Both the position numbers and the translations under genes were made by a program. Of a DNA stretch of 64,000 nt, positions 1-13,097 are shown piece after piece; positions within the stretch are counted from its first letter, which is position 1; each line of letters begins with the position of its first letter. The stretch comes from Primula veris (taxonomy: Eukaryota > Streptophyta > Magnoliopsida > Ericales > Primulaceae). The DNA is taken from the NCBI GenBank assembly GCA_963682055.1, contig OY821745.1:17667342-17731341 (forward strand). The letters are read 5' to 3'. Below the pieces are notes generated by a model. That model was not told where the DNA came from, did not search any database, and saw nothing but the letters and a program-made list of their open reading frames with translations.

Positions 1-869
1 TTTTTCTTGGATTTATGGCCTATAGTACACAGATTTAACCGACTTTTTTGTTTTTCGACATTTTATTTATATTTGTATGGTTTAGGGTTTAGGGTTTAGG
101 GTTTAGGTTTTAGGTTTTAGGGTTTAGGGTTTCAGGTTTAGGGTTTAGGTAATGGTCTTGCATATGTAGGGGATATTCCTCATTTTTTTCTTAGATTTAT
201 GGCCTATAGTACACAGATTTTACCGACTTTTTTGTTTTTCAACATTTTATTTATATTTGTATGGTTTAGGGTTTAGAGTTTAAGGTTTAGGGTTTAGGTT
301 TTAGGGTTTAGGGTTTACGTTTAGGGTTTAGGTAATGTTCTTGCATAACTAGGGAATATTACTCATTTTTTTTCTTGGATTTATGCCTATAGTACATGGT
401 TTTTATAGACTTTTTTGTTTTTCGACATTTTATTTATTTTGTATGGTTTAGGATTTACGGTTTAGGTTTTACGGTTTAGTGTTTCAGGTTTAGGGTTTAG
501 GTAATGTTTTTGCATATGTAGGAAATATTCCTTATTTTTTTTCTTGGATTTATGGCCTATAGTATACGGTTTTACCGAATTTTTTGTTTTTTGACATTTT
601 ATTTATATTTGTATTGTTTAGGGTTTAGGGTTTAGGGTTTAGGGTTTAGGGTTTAGGGTTTAGGTTTTAGGGTTTAGGGTTTTAGTTTTAGGGTTTAGGA
701 AATGTTCCTGCATATGTAGGGAATATTCCTCATTTTTTTTCTTGGATTTATGGCCTATAGTACGCAGATTTAACCGACTTTTTTGTTTTTCGACATTTTT
801 TTTATATTTGTATGGTTTAGGGTTTAGGGTTTAGGTTTTAGGGTTTAGGGTTTCAGGTTTAGGGTTTAG
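1..869 (+). repeat. Leading block, copy of the transition/beta start
   Basis: Monomers start near 149, 332, 501 and 699, with a partial one before 149. The order and private variants (gtaatggtcttgc and ggggatattcc at about 149-175, the tttagagtttaagg heptads at about 272, the Z-like monomer with tatagtacatgg at about 390) match 13,860 to about 14,530 at an offset of 13,859 bp. The match stops near 690, where this copy goes on to a gaaatg-start monomer and the other to a gtatgtaatg-type one. The block is therefore the end of an HOR unit of the beta kind whose start lies outside the window. Confidence 0.75.
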
Positions 870-3800
870 GTAATGTTCTTGCATATGTAGGGAATATTCC
901 TCATTTTTTTTCTTGGATTTATGGCCTATAGTACACAGATTTTACCGACTATTTTGTTTTTCGATATTTTATTTATATTTGTATGGTTTATGGTTTAGGG
1001 TTTAGGTTTTCGGGTTTAGGGTTTGAGGTATAGGGTTTAGGAAATTTTCCTGCATATGTAGGGAATATTCCTCATTTTTTTTCTTGGATTTATGGCCTAT
1101 AGTACACGGTTTTTACCGACTTTTTTGTTGTTCGACATTTTATTTATATTTGTATGTTTTAAGGATTAGGGTTTAGGTTTTAGGGTTTAGGTTTTAGGGT
1201 TTATGTTTTACGGTTTAGGCTTTCAGGTTTAGGGTTTGCGTAATGTTCCTGCATATGTAGGGATTATTCCTCATTTTTTTTCTTAAATTTATGGCCTATA
1301 GTACACGGTTCTTACCGACTTTTTTGTTTTTCGACATTTTACTTATATTTGTATGGTTTAGGGTTTAGGGTTTAGGTTTTAGGTTTTATGGTTTAGGGTT
1401 TAGTTAATGTTCTTGTATATGTAGAGAATAGTCCTCATTTTTTTTCTTAGATTTATGGCCTATATTACACGGTTTTTACCGACTTTTTTGTTGTTCGACA
1501 TTTTATTTATATTTGTAAGTTTTAAGGTTTAGTGTTTAGGTTTTATGGTTTAGGGTTTCAGGTATAGGGTTTAGGTAATGTTCTTGCATATGTAGGGAAT
1601 ATTCCTCATTTTTTTTCTTGGATTTATGGCCTATAGTACACGGTTTTTACCGACTTTTTTTGTTTTTCGACATTTTATTTATATTTGTATGGTTTAGGGT
1701 TTACGGTTTAGGTTTTAGGGTTTAGGGTTTCAGGTTTAGGGTTTACGTAATGTTCTTGCATAACTAGGGAATATTCCTCATTTTTTTTCTTGGATCTATG
1801 CCTATAGTACACGGTTTTTACAGACTTTTTTTGTTTTTCGACATTTTATTAATTTGTATGGTTTAGGGTTTACAGTTTAGGTTTAGGGTTTAGGGTTTCA
1901 GGTTTAGGGTTTAGGTAATGTTTTTGCATATGTAGGGAATATTCCTCATTTTTGTTCTTGGATTTATGGCCTATAGTATACGGTTTTACCGACTTTTTTG
2001 TTTTTTGACATTTTATTTATATTGGTATTGTTTAGGGTTTAGGGTTTAGGTTTTAGGTTTTAGGGTTTAGGGTTTCAGGTTTAGGGTTTAGGAAATTTTC
2101 CTGCATATGTAGGGAATATTCCTCATTTTTTTTCTTGGATTTATGTCCTATAGTACACGGTTTTTACCGACTTTTTTGTTTTTCGACATTTTATTTATAT
2201 TTGTATGTTTTAAGGTTTAGGGTTTAGGTTTTAGGGTTTATGTTTTACGGTTTAGGCTTTCAGGTTTAGGGTTTGCGTAATGTTCCTGCATATGTAGGGA
2301 TTATTCCTCATTTTTTTTCTTAAATTTATGGCCTATAGTACACGGTTCTTACCGACTTTTTTGTTTTTCGACATTTTACTTATATTTGTATGGTTTAGGG
2401 TTTAGGTTTTAGGTTTTATGGTTTAGGGTTTAGTTAATGTTCTTGTATATGTAGAGAATAGTCCTCATTTTTTTTTCTTAGATTTATGGCCTATTTTACA
2501 TGGTTTTTACCGACTTTTTTGTTGTTCGACATTTTATTTATATTTGTAAGTTTTAAGGTTTAGTGTTTAGGTTTTAGGGTTTAGGGTTTGAGGTATAGGG
2601 TTTAGGTAATGTTCTTGCATATGTAGGGAATATTCCTCATTTTTTTTCTTGGATTTACGGCCTATAGTACACGGTTTTTACCGACTTTTTTGTTTTTCGA
2701 CATTTTATTTATATTTGTATTGTTTAGGGTTTACAGTTTAGGTTTTAGGTTTTAGGGTTTAGGGTTTCAGGTTTAGGGTTTAGGTAATGTTCTTGTATAT
2801 GTTGGGAATAGTCCTCATTTTTTTTCTTGGATTTATGGCCTATAGTACACGGTTCTTACCGACTTTCTTGTTTTTCGACATTTTACTTATATTTGTATGG
2901 TTTAGGGTTTAGGGTTTAGGGTTTAGGGTTTAGGGTTTAGGTTTTAGGTTTTACGGTTTAGGGTTTAGGTAATGTTCTTGTATATGTAGAGAATAGTCCT
3001 CATTTTTTTCTTAGATTTATGGCCTATATTACACGGTTTTTACCGACTTTTTTGTTGTTCGACATTTTATTTATATTTGTAAGTTTTAAGGTTTAGTGTT
3101 TAGGTTTTATGGTTTAGGGTTTCAGGTATAGGGTTTAGGTAATGTTCTTGCATATGTAGGGAATATTCCTCATTTTTTTTCTTGGATTTATGGCCTATAG
3201 TACACGGTTTTTACCGACTTTTTTTGTTTTTCGACATTTTATTTATATTTGTATGGTTTAGGGTTTACGGTTTAGGTTTTAGGGTTTAGGGTTTCAGGTT
3301 TAGGGTTTACGTAATGTTCTTGCATAACTAGGGAATATTCCTCATTTTTTTTCTTGGATCTATGCCTATAGTACACGGTTTTTACAGACTTTTTTTGTTT
3401 TTCGACATTTTATTAATTTGTATGGTTTAGGGTTTACAGTTTAGGTTTAGGGTTTAGGGTTTCAGGTTTAGGGTTTAGGTAATGTTTTTGCATATGTAGG
3501 GAATATTCCTCATTTTTGTTCTTGGATTTATGGCCTATAGTATACGGTTTTACCGACTTTTTTGTTTTTTGACATTTTATTTATATTGGTATTGTTTAGG
3601 GTTTAGGGTTTAGGTTTTAGGTTTTAGGGTTTAGGGTTTCAGGTTTAGGGTTTAGGAAATTTTCCTGCATATGTAGGGAATATTCCTCATTTTTTTTCTT
3701 GGATTTATGTCCTATAGTACACGGTTTTTACCGACTTTTTTGTTTTTCGACATTTTATTTATATTTGTATGTTTTAAGGTTTAGGGTTTAGGTTTTAGGG

Positions 3801-4558
3801 TTTATGTTTTACGGTTTAGGCTTTCAGGTTTAGGGTTTACGTAATGTTCTTGCATATGTAGGGATTATCCCTCATTTTTTTTCTTAGATTTATGGCCTAT
3901 AGTACACGGTTCTTACCGACTTTTTTATTTTTCGACATTTTACTTATATTTGTATGGTTTAGGGTTTAGGGTTTAGGGTTTAGGGTTTAGGGTTTAGGGT
4001 TTAGGTTTTAGGTTTTACGGTTAAGGGTTTAGGCAATGTTCTTGAATATGTAGAGAATAGTCCTCATTTTTTTTTCTTAGATTTATGGCCTATATTACAC
4101 GGTTTTTACCGACTTTTTTGTTGTTCGACATTTTATTTATATTTGAAAGTTTTAAGGTTAAGTGTTTAGGTTTTATGGTTTAGGGTTTCAGGTATAGGGT
4201 TTAGGTAATGTTCTTGCATATGTAGGGAATATTCCTCATTTTTTTTCTTGGATTTATGGCCTATAGTACACGGTTTTTACCGACTTTTATGTTTTTCGAC
4301 ATTTTATTTATATTTGTATGGTTTAGGGTTTACGGTTTGGGTTTTAGGGTTTAGGGTTTCAGGTTTAGGGTTTAGGTAATATTTTTGCATATGTAGGGAA
4401 TATTCCTCATTTTTTTCTTGGATTTATGGCCTATAGTATACGGTTTTACCGACTTTATTGTTTTTTGACATTTTATTTATATTGGTATTGTTTAGGGCTT
4501 AGGGTTTAGGGTTTAGGTTTTAGGTTTTAGGATTTAGGGTTTCAGGTTTAGGGTTTAG
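870..4558 (+). repeat. Irregular alpha section, about 21 monomers
   Basis: This stretch carries alpha-type monomers but not one clean HOR. It starts with the V2-like monomer (accgactattttg at about 944) that recurs at 4,633, 7,772 and 10,920, so it spans one enlarged alpha unit of 3,689 bp. Inside it, 1,404-2,276 and 2,969-3,840 are matching five-monomer blocks at an offset of 1,564-1,565 bp: the unusual ggatctatgcc variant stands at 1,792 and 3,356, and the ttatgtccta variant at 2,145 and 3,709. The remaining monomers (2,277-2,968) resemble those at 1,240 onward. The section looks like an alpha HOR enlarged by an internal duplication and then trimmed. Confidence 0.7.
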
Positions 4559-7500
4559 GTAATGTTCTTGCATATGTAGGGAATATTCCTCATTTTTTTA
4601 CTTGGATTTATGGCCTATAGTACACAGATTTTACCGACTATTTTGTTTTTCGATATTTTATTTATATTTGTATGGTTTATGGTTTAGGGTTTAGGTTTTC
4701 GGGTTTAGGGTTTGAGGTATAGGGTTTAGGAAATTTTCCTGCATATGTAGGGAATATTCGTCATTTTTTTCTTGGATTTATGGCCTATAGTACACGGTTT
4801 TTACCGACTTTTTTGTTGTTCGACATTTTATTTATATTTGTATGTTTTAAGGATTAGGGTTTAGGTTTTAGGGTTTATGTTTTACGGTTTAGGCTTTCAG
4901 GTTTAGGGTTTGCGTAATGTTCTTGCATATGTAGGGATTATTCCTCATTTTTTTTCTTAAATTTATGGCCTATAGTACACGGTTCTTACCGACTTTTTTG
5001 TTTTTCGACATTTTACTTATATTTGTATGGTTTAGGGTTTAGGGTTTAGGTTTTAGGTTTTATGGTTTAGGGTTTAGTTAATGTTCTTGTATATGTAGAG
5101 AATAGTCCTCATTTTTTTTTCTTAGATTTATGGCCTATTTTACACGGTTTTTACCGACTTTTTTGTTGTTCGACATTTTATTTATATTTGTAAGTTTTAA
5201 GGTTTAGTGTTTAGGTTTTAGGGTTTAGGGTTTGAGGTATAGGGTTTAGGTAATGTTCTTGCATATGTAGGGAATATTCCTCATTTTTTTTCTTGGATTT
5301 ACGGCCTATAGTACATGGTTTTTACCGACTTTTTTGTTTTTCGACATTTTATTTATATTTGTATTGTTTAGGGTTTACAGTTTAGGTTTTAGGTTTTAGA
5401 GTTTAGGGTTTCAGGTTTAGGGTTTAGGTAATGTTCTTGTATATGTTGGGAATAGTCCTCATTTTTTTTCTTGGATTTATGGCCTATAGTACACGGTTTT
5501 TACTTACATTTTTGTTTTTCGACATTTTATTTATATTTGTATGGTTTAGGGTTTACGGTTTAGGTTTTATGGTCTAGGGTTTCAGGTTTAGGGTTTAGGT
5601 AATTTTCTTGCATAACTAGGGAATATTCCTCTTTTTTTTTCTTGGATTTATGCCTATAGTACACGGTTTTTACAGACTTTTTCGTTTTTCGACATTTTAT
5701 ATATTTTGTATGGTTTAAGGTTTACGGTTTAGGTTTTAGGGTTTAGGTAATGTTCTCGCATAACTAGGGAATATTCCTCATTTTTTTTTTCTTGGATTTA
5801 TGGCCTATATTATACGGTTTTAACCGACTTTTTTGTTTTTCGACATTTTATTTATATTTGTATGGTTTAGGGTTTAGGGTTTAGGTTTTAGGGTTTATGG
5901 TTTCAGGTTTAGGGTTTAGGTAATGTTCTTGCATATGTAGGGAATATTCCTCATTTTTTTTTCTTGGATTTATGGCCTATAGTACACGGTTCTTACCGAC
6001 TTTCTTGTTTTTCGACATTTTACTTATATTTGTATGGGTTAGGGTTTAGGGTTTAGGGTTTAGGGTTTAGGGTTAAGGGTTTAGGTTTTAGGTTTTACGG
6101 TTTAGGGTTTAGGTAATGTTCTTGTATATGTAGAGAATAGTCCTCATTTTTTTTTCTTAGATTTATGGCCTATATTACACGGTTTTTACCGACTTTTTTG
6201 TTGTTCGACATTTTATTTATATTTGTAAGTTTTAAGGTTTAGTGTTTAGGTTTTATGGTTTAGGGTTTCAGGTATAGGGTTTAGGTAATGTTCTTGCATA
6301 TGTAGGGAATATTCCTCATTTTTTTTCTTGGATTTATGGCCTATAGTACACGGTTTTTACCGACTTTTTTTGTTTTTCGACATTTTATTTATATTTGTAT
6401 GGTTTAGGGTTTACGGTTTAGGTTTTAGGGTTTAGGGTTTCAGGTTTAGGGTTTAGGTAATGTTCTTGCATAACTAGGGAATATTCCTCATTTTTTTTCT
6501 TGGATCTGTGCCTATAGTACACGGTTTTTACAGACTTTTTTGTTTTTGGACATTTTATTTATTTTGTATGGTTTAGTGTTTACAGTTTAGGTTTAGGGTT
6601 TAGGGTTTCAGGTTTAGGGTTTAGGTAATGTTTTTGCATATGTAGGGAATATTCCTCATTTTTGTTCTTGGATTTATGGCCTATAGTATACGGTTTTACC
6701 GACTTTTTTGTTTTTTGACATTTTATTTATATTGGTATTGTTTAGGGTTTAGGGTTTAGGTTTTAGGTTTTAGGGTTTAGGGTTTCAGGTTTATGGTTTA
6801 GGAAATTTTCCTGCATATGTAGGGAATATTCCTCATATTTTTTCTTGGATTTATGTCCTATAGTACACGGTTTTTACCGACTTTTTTGTTGTTCGACATT
6901 TTATTTATATTTGTATGTTTTAAGGTTTAGGGTTTAGGTTTTACGGTTTATGTTTTACGGTTTAGGCTTTCAGGTTTAGGGTTTACGTAATGTTCTTGCA
7001 TATGTAGGGATTATCCCTCATTTTTTTTCTTAGATTTATGGCCTATAGTACACGGTTCTTACCGACTTTTTTATTTTTCGACATTTTACTTATATTTGTA
7101 TGGTTTAGGGTTTAGGGTTTAGGGTTTAGGGTTTAGGTTTTAGGTTTTACGGTTTAGGGTTTAGGCAATGTTCTTGAATATGTAGAGAATAGTCCTCATT
7201 TTTTTTTCTTAGATTTATGGCCTATATTACACGGTTTTTACCGACTTTTTTGTTGTTCGACATTTTATTTATATTTGAAAGTTTTAAGGTTTAGTGTTTA
7301 GGTTTTATGGTTTAGGGTTTCAGGTATAGGGTTTAGGTAATGTTCTTGCATATGTAGGGAATATTCCTCATTTTTTTTCTTGGATTTATGGCCTATAGTA
7401 CACGGTTTTTACCGACTTTTATGTTTTTCGACATTTTATTTATATTTGTATGGTTTAGGGTTTACGGTTTGGGTTTTAGGGTTTAGGGTTTCAGGTTTAG

Positions 7501-7697
7501 GGTTTAGGTAATATTTTTGCATATGTAGGGAATATTCCTCATTTTTTTCTTGGATTTATGGCCTATAGTATACGGTTTTACCGACTTTATTGTTTTTTGA
7601 CATTTTATTTATATTGGTATTGTTTAGGGCTTAGGGTTTAGGGTTTAGGTTTTAGGTTTTAGGTTTTAGGATTTAGGGTTTCAGGTTTAGGGTTTAG
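4559..7697 (+). repeat. Alpha HOR copy 1, 18 monomers, 3,139 bp
   Basis: Monomers start at about 4559, 4730, 4914, 5078, 5250, 5428, 5599, 5747, 5920, 6113, 6285, 6457, 6625, 6802, 6987, 7165, 7337 and 7508. Distinctive members are the first (accgactattttg), the gaaatt-start monomers (2 and 14), the gtatatgttggg monomer (6), the tctcgcataac monomer (8) and the ggatctgtgcc monomer (12). The whole order is repeated in the next copy, which proves a true higher-order repeat and not a random mix. One private change here is ggatctgtg at 6,502 in place of ggatctatg. Confidence 0.85.
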
Positions 7698-10600
7698 GTA
7701 ATGTTCTTGCATATGTAGGGAATATTCCCCATTTTTTTTCTTGGATTTATGGCCTATAGTACACAGATTTTACCGACTATTTTGTTTTTCGATATTTTAT
7801 TTATATTTGTATGGTTTATGGTTTAGGGTTTAGGTTTTCGGGTTTAGGGTTTGAGGTATAGGGTTTAGGAAATTTTCCTGCATATGTAGGGAATATTCGT
7901 CATTTTTTTTCTTGGATTTATGGCCTATAGTACACGGTTTTTACCGACTTTTTTGTTGTTCGACATTTTATTTATATTTGTATGTTTTAAGGATTAGGGT
8001 TTAGGTTTTAGGGTTTAGGTTTTAGGGTTTATGTTTTACGGTTTAGGCTTTCAGGTTTAGGGTTTGCGTAATGTTCTTGCATATGTAGGGATTATTCCTC
8101 ATTTTTTTTCTTAAATTTATGGCCTATAGTACACGGTTCTTACCGACTTTTTTGTTTTTCGACATTTTACTTATATTTGTATGGTTTAGGGTTTAGGTTT
8201 TAGGTTTTATGGTTTAGGGTTTAGTTAATGTTCTTTTATATGTAGAGAATAGTCCTCATTTTTTTTTCTTAGATTTATGGCCTATTTTACACGGTTTTTA
8301 CCGACTTTTTTGTTGTTCGACATTTTATTTATATTTGTAAGTTTTAAGGTTTAGTGTTTAGGTTTTAGGGTTTAGGGTTTGAGGTATAGGGTTTAGGTAA
8401 TGTTCTTGCATATGTAGGGAATATTCCTCATTTTTTTTCTTGGATTTACGGCCTATAGTACATGGTTTTTACCGACTTTTTTGTTTTTCGACATTTTATT
8501 TATATTTGTATTGTTTAGGGTTTACAGTTTAGGTTTTAGGTTTTAGAGTTTAGGGTTTCAGGTTTAGGGTTTAGGTAATGTTCTTGTATATGTTGGGAAT
8601 AGTCCTCATTTTTTTTCTTGGATTTATGGCCTATAGTACACGGTTTTTACTGACATTTTTGTTTTTCGACATTTTATTTATATTTGTATGGTTTAGGGTT
8701 TACGGTTTAGGTTTTATGGTCTAGGGTTTCAGGTTTAGGGTTTAGGTAATTTTCTTGCATAACTAGGGAATATTCCTCTTTTTTTTTCTTGGATTTATGC
8801 CTATAGTACACGGTTTTTACAGACTTTTTCGTTTTTCGACATTTTATATATTTTGTATGGTTTAAGGTTTACGGTTTAGGTTTTAGGGTTTAGGTAATGT
8901 TCTCGCATAACTAGGGAATATTCCTCATTTTTTTTTTCTTGGATTTATGGCCTATATTATACGGTTTTAACCGACTTTTTTGTTTTTCGACATTTTATTT
9001 ATATTTGTATGGTTTAGGGTTTAGGGTTTAGGTTTTAGGGTTTATGGTTTCAGGTTTAGGGTTTAGGTAATGTTCTTGCATATGTAGGGAATATTCCTCA
9101 TTTTTTTTTTCTTGGATTTATGGCCTATAGTACACGGTTCTTACCGACTTTCTTGTTTTTCGACATTTTACTTATATTTGTATGGGTTAGGGTTTAGGGT
9201 TTAGGGTTTAGGGTTTAGGGTTAAGGGTTTAGGTTTTAGGTTTTACGGTTTAGGGTTTAGGTAATGTTCTTGTATATGTAGAGAATAGTCCTCATTTTTT
9301 TTTCTTAGATTTATGGCCTATATTACACGGTTTTTACCGACTTTTTTGTTGTTCGACATTTTATTTATATTTGTAAGTTTTAAGGTTTAGTGTTTAGGTT
9401 TTATGGTTTAGGGTTTCAGGTATAGGGTTTAGGTAATGTTCTTGCATATGTAGGGAATATTCCTCATTTTTTTTCTTGGATTTATGGCCTATAGTACACG
9501 GTTTTTACCGACTTTTTTTGTTTTTCGACATTTTATTTATATTTGTATGGTTTAGGGTTTACGGTTTAGGTTTTAGGGTTTAGGGTTTCAGGTTTAGGGT
9601 TTAGGTAATGTTCTTGCATAACTAGGGAATATTCCTCATTTTTTTTCTTGGATCTATGCCTATAGTACACGGTTTTTACAGACTTTTTTGTTTTTGGACA
9701 TTTTATTTATTTTGTATGGTTTAGGGTTTACAGTTTAGGTTAAGGGTTTAGGGTTTCAGGTTTAGGGTTTAGGTAATGTTTTTGCATATGTAGGGAATAT
9801 TCCTCATTTTTGTTCTTGGATTTATGGCCTATAGTATACGGTTTTACCGACTTTTTTGTTTTTTGACATTTTATTTATATTGGTATTGTTTAGGGTTTAG
9901 GGTTTAGGTTTTAGGTTTTAGGGTTTAGGGTTTCAGGTTTATGGTTTAGGAAATTTTCCTGCATATGTAGGGAATATTCCTCATTTTTTTTCTTGGATTT
10001 ATGTCCTATAGTACACGGTTTTTACCGACTTTTTTGTTGTTCGACATTTTATTTATATTTGTATGTTTTAAGGTTTAGGGTTTAGGTTTTAGGGTTTATG
10101 TTTTACGGTTTAGGCTTTCAGGTTTAGGGTTTACGTAATGTTCTTGCATATGTAGGGATTATCCCTCATTTTTTTTCTTAGATTTATGGCCTATAGTACA
10201 CGGTTCTTACCGACTTTTTTATTTTTCGACATTTTACTTATATTTGTATGGTTTAGGGTTTAGGGTTTAGGGTTTAGGGTTTAGGTTTTAGGTTTTACGG
10301 TTTAGGGTTTAGGCAATGTTCTTGAATATGTAGAGAATAGTCCTCATTTTTTTTTCTTAGATATATGGCCTATATTACACGGTTTTTACCGACTTTTTTG
10401 TTGTTCGACATTTTATTTATATTTGAAAGTTTTAAGGTTTAGTGTTTAGGTTTTATGGTTTAGGGTTTCAGGTATAGGGTTTAGGTAATGTTCTTGCATA
10501 TGTAGGGAATATTCCTCATTTTTTTTCTTGGATTTATGGCCTATAGTACACGGTTTTTACCGACTTTTATGTTTTTCGACATTGTATTTATATTTGTATG

Positions 10601-10845
10601 GTTTAGGGTTTACGGTTTGGGTTTTAGGGTTTAGGGTTTCAGGTTTAGGGTTTAGGTAATATTTTTGCATATGTAGGGAATATTCCTCATTTTTTTCTTG
10701 GATTTATGGCCTATAGTATACGGTTTTACCGACTTTATTGTTTTTTGACATTTTATTTATATTGGTATTGTTTAGGGCTTAGGGCTTAGGGTTTAGGGTT
10801 TAGGTTTTAGGTTTTAGGATTTAGGGTTTCAGGTTTAGGGTTTAG
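7698..10845 (+). repeat. Alpha HOR copy 2, about 3,148 bp
   Basis: The copy repeats the 18-monomer order of the preceding unit. Shared markers sit at constant offsets: the accgactattttg monomer is 3,139 bp downstream of copy 1 and ggatct is at 9,650, 3,148 bp after 6,502. The 9-bp difference in length comes from small T-tract changes and heptad gains and losses, for example an extra ttttaggg at about 8,008 and loss of a heptad at about 8,189. Copy 1 and copy 2 are alike but differ at scattered single bases, so this domain is older or less homogenised than the gamma domain. Confidence 0.85.
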
Positions 10846-13097
10846 GTAATGTTCTTGCATATGTAGGGAATATTTCTCATTTTTTTTCTTGGATTTATGG
10901 CCTATAGTACACAGATTTTACCGACTATTTTGTTTTTCGATATTTTATTTATATTTGTATGGTTTATGGTTTAGGGTTTAGGTTTTCGGGTTTAGGGTTT
11001 GAGGTATAGGGTTTAGGAAATTTTCCTGCATATGTAGGGAATATTCGTCATTTTTTTTCTTGGATTTATGGCCTATAGTACACGGTTTTTACCGACTTTT
11101 TTGTTGTTCGACATTTTATTTATATTTGTATGTTTTAAGGATTAGGGTTTAGGTTTTAGGGTTTAGGTTTTAGGGTTTATGTTTTACGGTTTAGGCTTTC
11201 AGGTTTAGGGTTTGCGTAATGTTCTTGCATATGTAGGGATTATTCCTCATTTTTTTTTCTTAAATTTATGGCCTATAGTACACGGTTCTTACCGACTTTT
11301 TTGTTTTTCGACATTTTACTTATATTTCTATGGTTTAGCGTTTAGGGTTTAGGTTTTAGGTTTTATGGTTTAGGGTTTAGTTAATGTTCTTGTATATGTA
11401 GAGAATAGTCCTCATTTTTTTTTCTTAGATTTATGGCCTATTTTACACGGTTTTTACCGACTTTTTTGTTGTTCGACATTTTATTTATATTTGTAAGTTT
11501 TAAGGTTTAGTGTTTAGGTTTTAGGGTTTAGGGTTTGAGGTATAGGGTTTAGGTAATTTTCTTGCATAACTAGGGAATATTCCTCATTTTTTTTCTTGGA
11601 TTTATGCCTATAGTACACGGTTTTTACAGACTTTTTCGTTTTTCGACATTTTATATATTTTGTATGGTTTAAGGTTTACGGTTTAGGTTTTAGGGTTTAG
11701 GTAATGTTCTCGCATAACTAGGAAATATTCCTCTTTTTTTTTTCTTGGATTTATGGCCAATATTATACGGTTTTAACCGACTTTTTTGTTTTTCGACATT
11801 TTATTTATATTTGTATGGTTTAGGGTTTAGGGTTTAGGTTTTAGGGTTTATGGTTTCACGTTTAGGGTTTAGGTAATGTTCTTGCATATGTAGGGAATAT
11901 TCCTCATTTTTTTTTCTTGGATTTATGGCCTATAGTACACGGTTCTTACCGACTTTCTTGTTTTTCGACATCTTACTTATATTTGTATGGTTTAGGGTTT
12001 AGGGTTTAGGGTTTAGGGTTTAGGTTTTAGGTTTTACGGTTTAGGGTTTAGGTAATGTTCTTGTATATGTAGAGAATAGTCCTCATTTTTTTTTCTTAGA
12101 TTTATGGCCTATATTACACGGTTTTTACCGACTTTTTTGTTGTTCGACATTTTATTTATATTTGTAAGTTTTAAGGTTTAGTGTTTAGGTTTTATGGTTT
12201 AGGGTTTCAGGTATAGGGTTTAGGTAATGTTCTTGCATATGTAGGGAATATTCCTCATTTTTTTTTCTTGGATTTATGGCCTATAGTACACGGTTTTTAC
12301 CGACTTTTTTTGTTTTTCGACATTTTATTTATATTTGTATGGTTTAGGGTTTACGGTTTAGGTTTTAGGGTTTAGGGTTTCAGGTTTAGGGTTTAGGTAA
12401 TGTTCTTGCATAACTAGGGAATATTCCTCATTTTTTTTCTTGGATCTATGCTTATAGTACACGGTTTTTACAGACTTTTTTGTTTTTGGACATTTTATTT
12501 ATTTTGTATGGTTTAGGGTTTACAGTTTAGGTTTAGGGTTTAGGGTTTCAGGTTTAGGGTTTAGGTAATGTTTTTGCATATGTAGGGAATATTCCTCATT
12601 TTTTTTCTTGGATTTATGGCCTATAGTATACGGTTTTACCGACTTTTTTGTTTTTTGACATTTTATTTATATTGGTATTGTTTAGGGTTTAGGGTTTAGG
12701 TTTTAGGTTTTAGGGTTTAGGGTTTTAGGTTTAGGGTTTAGGAAATTTTCCTGCATATGTAGGGAATATTCCTCATTTTTTTTCTTGGATTTATGTCCTA
12801 TAGTACACGGTTTTTACCGACTTTTTTGTTGTTCGACATTTTATTTATATTTGTATGTTTTAAGGTTTAGGGTTTAGGTTTTAGGGTTTATGTTTTACGG
12901 TTTAGGCTTTCAGGTTTAGGGTTTAGGTAATGTTCTTGCATATGTATGGATTATTCCTCATTTTTTTTCTTAGATTTATGGCCTATAGTACACGGTTCTT
13001 ACCGACTTTTTTATTTTTCGACATTTTACTTATATTTGTATGGTTTAGGGTTTAGGGTTTAGGGTTTAGGGTTTAGGTTTCACGGTTTAGGGTTTAG
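10846..13097 (+). repeat. Alpha HOR copy 3, deleted and cut short
   Basis: The copy follows the alpha order for four monomers, then at about 11,553 passes straight to the gtaattttcttgc monomer. In copy 1 the same two points are 5,250 and 5,599, so exactly two monomers (349 bp) are missing. The order then resumes through the ggatctatgc monomer (12,442; 2,792 bp after its partner instead of 3,148) and ends in the monomer at about 12,929. That last monomer carries gtatggattattcc, a variant not found in the other alpha copies but present at about 19,738, so the alpha array is left here for the transition block. Confidence 0.75.
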
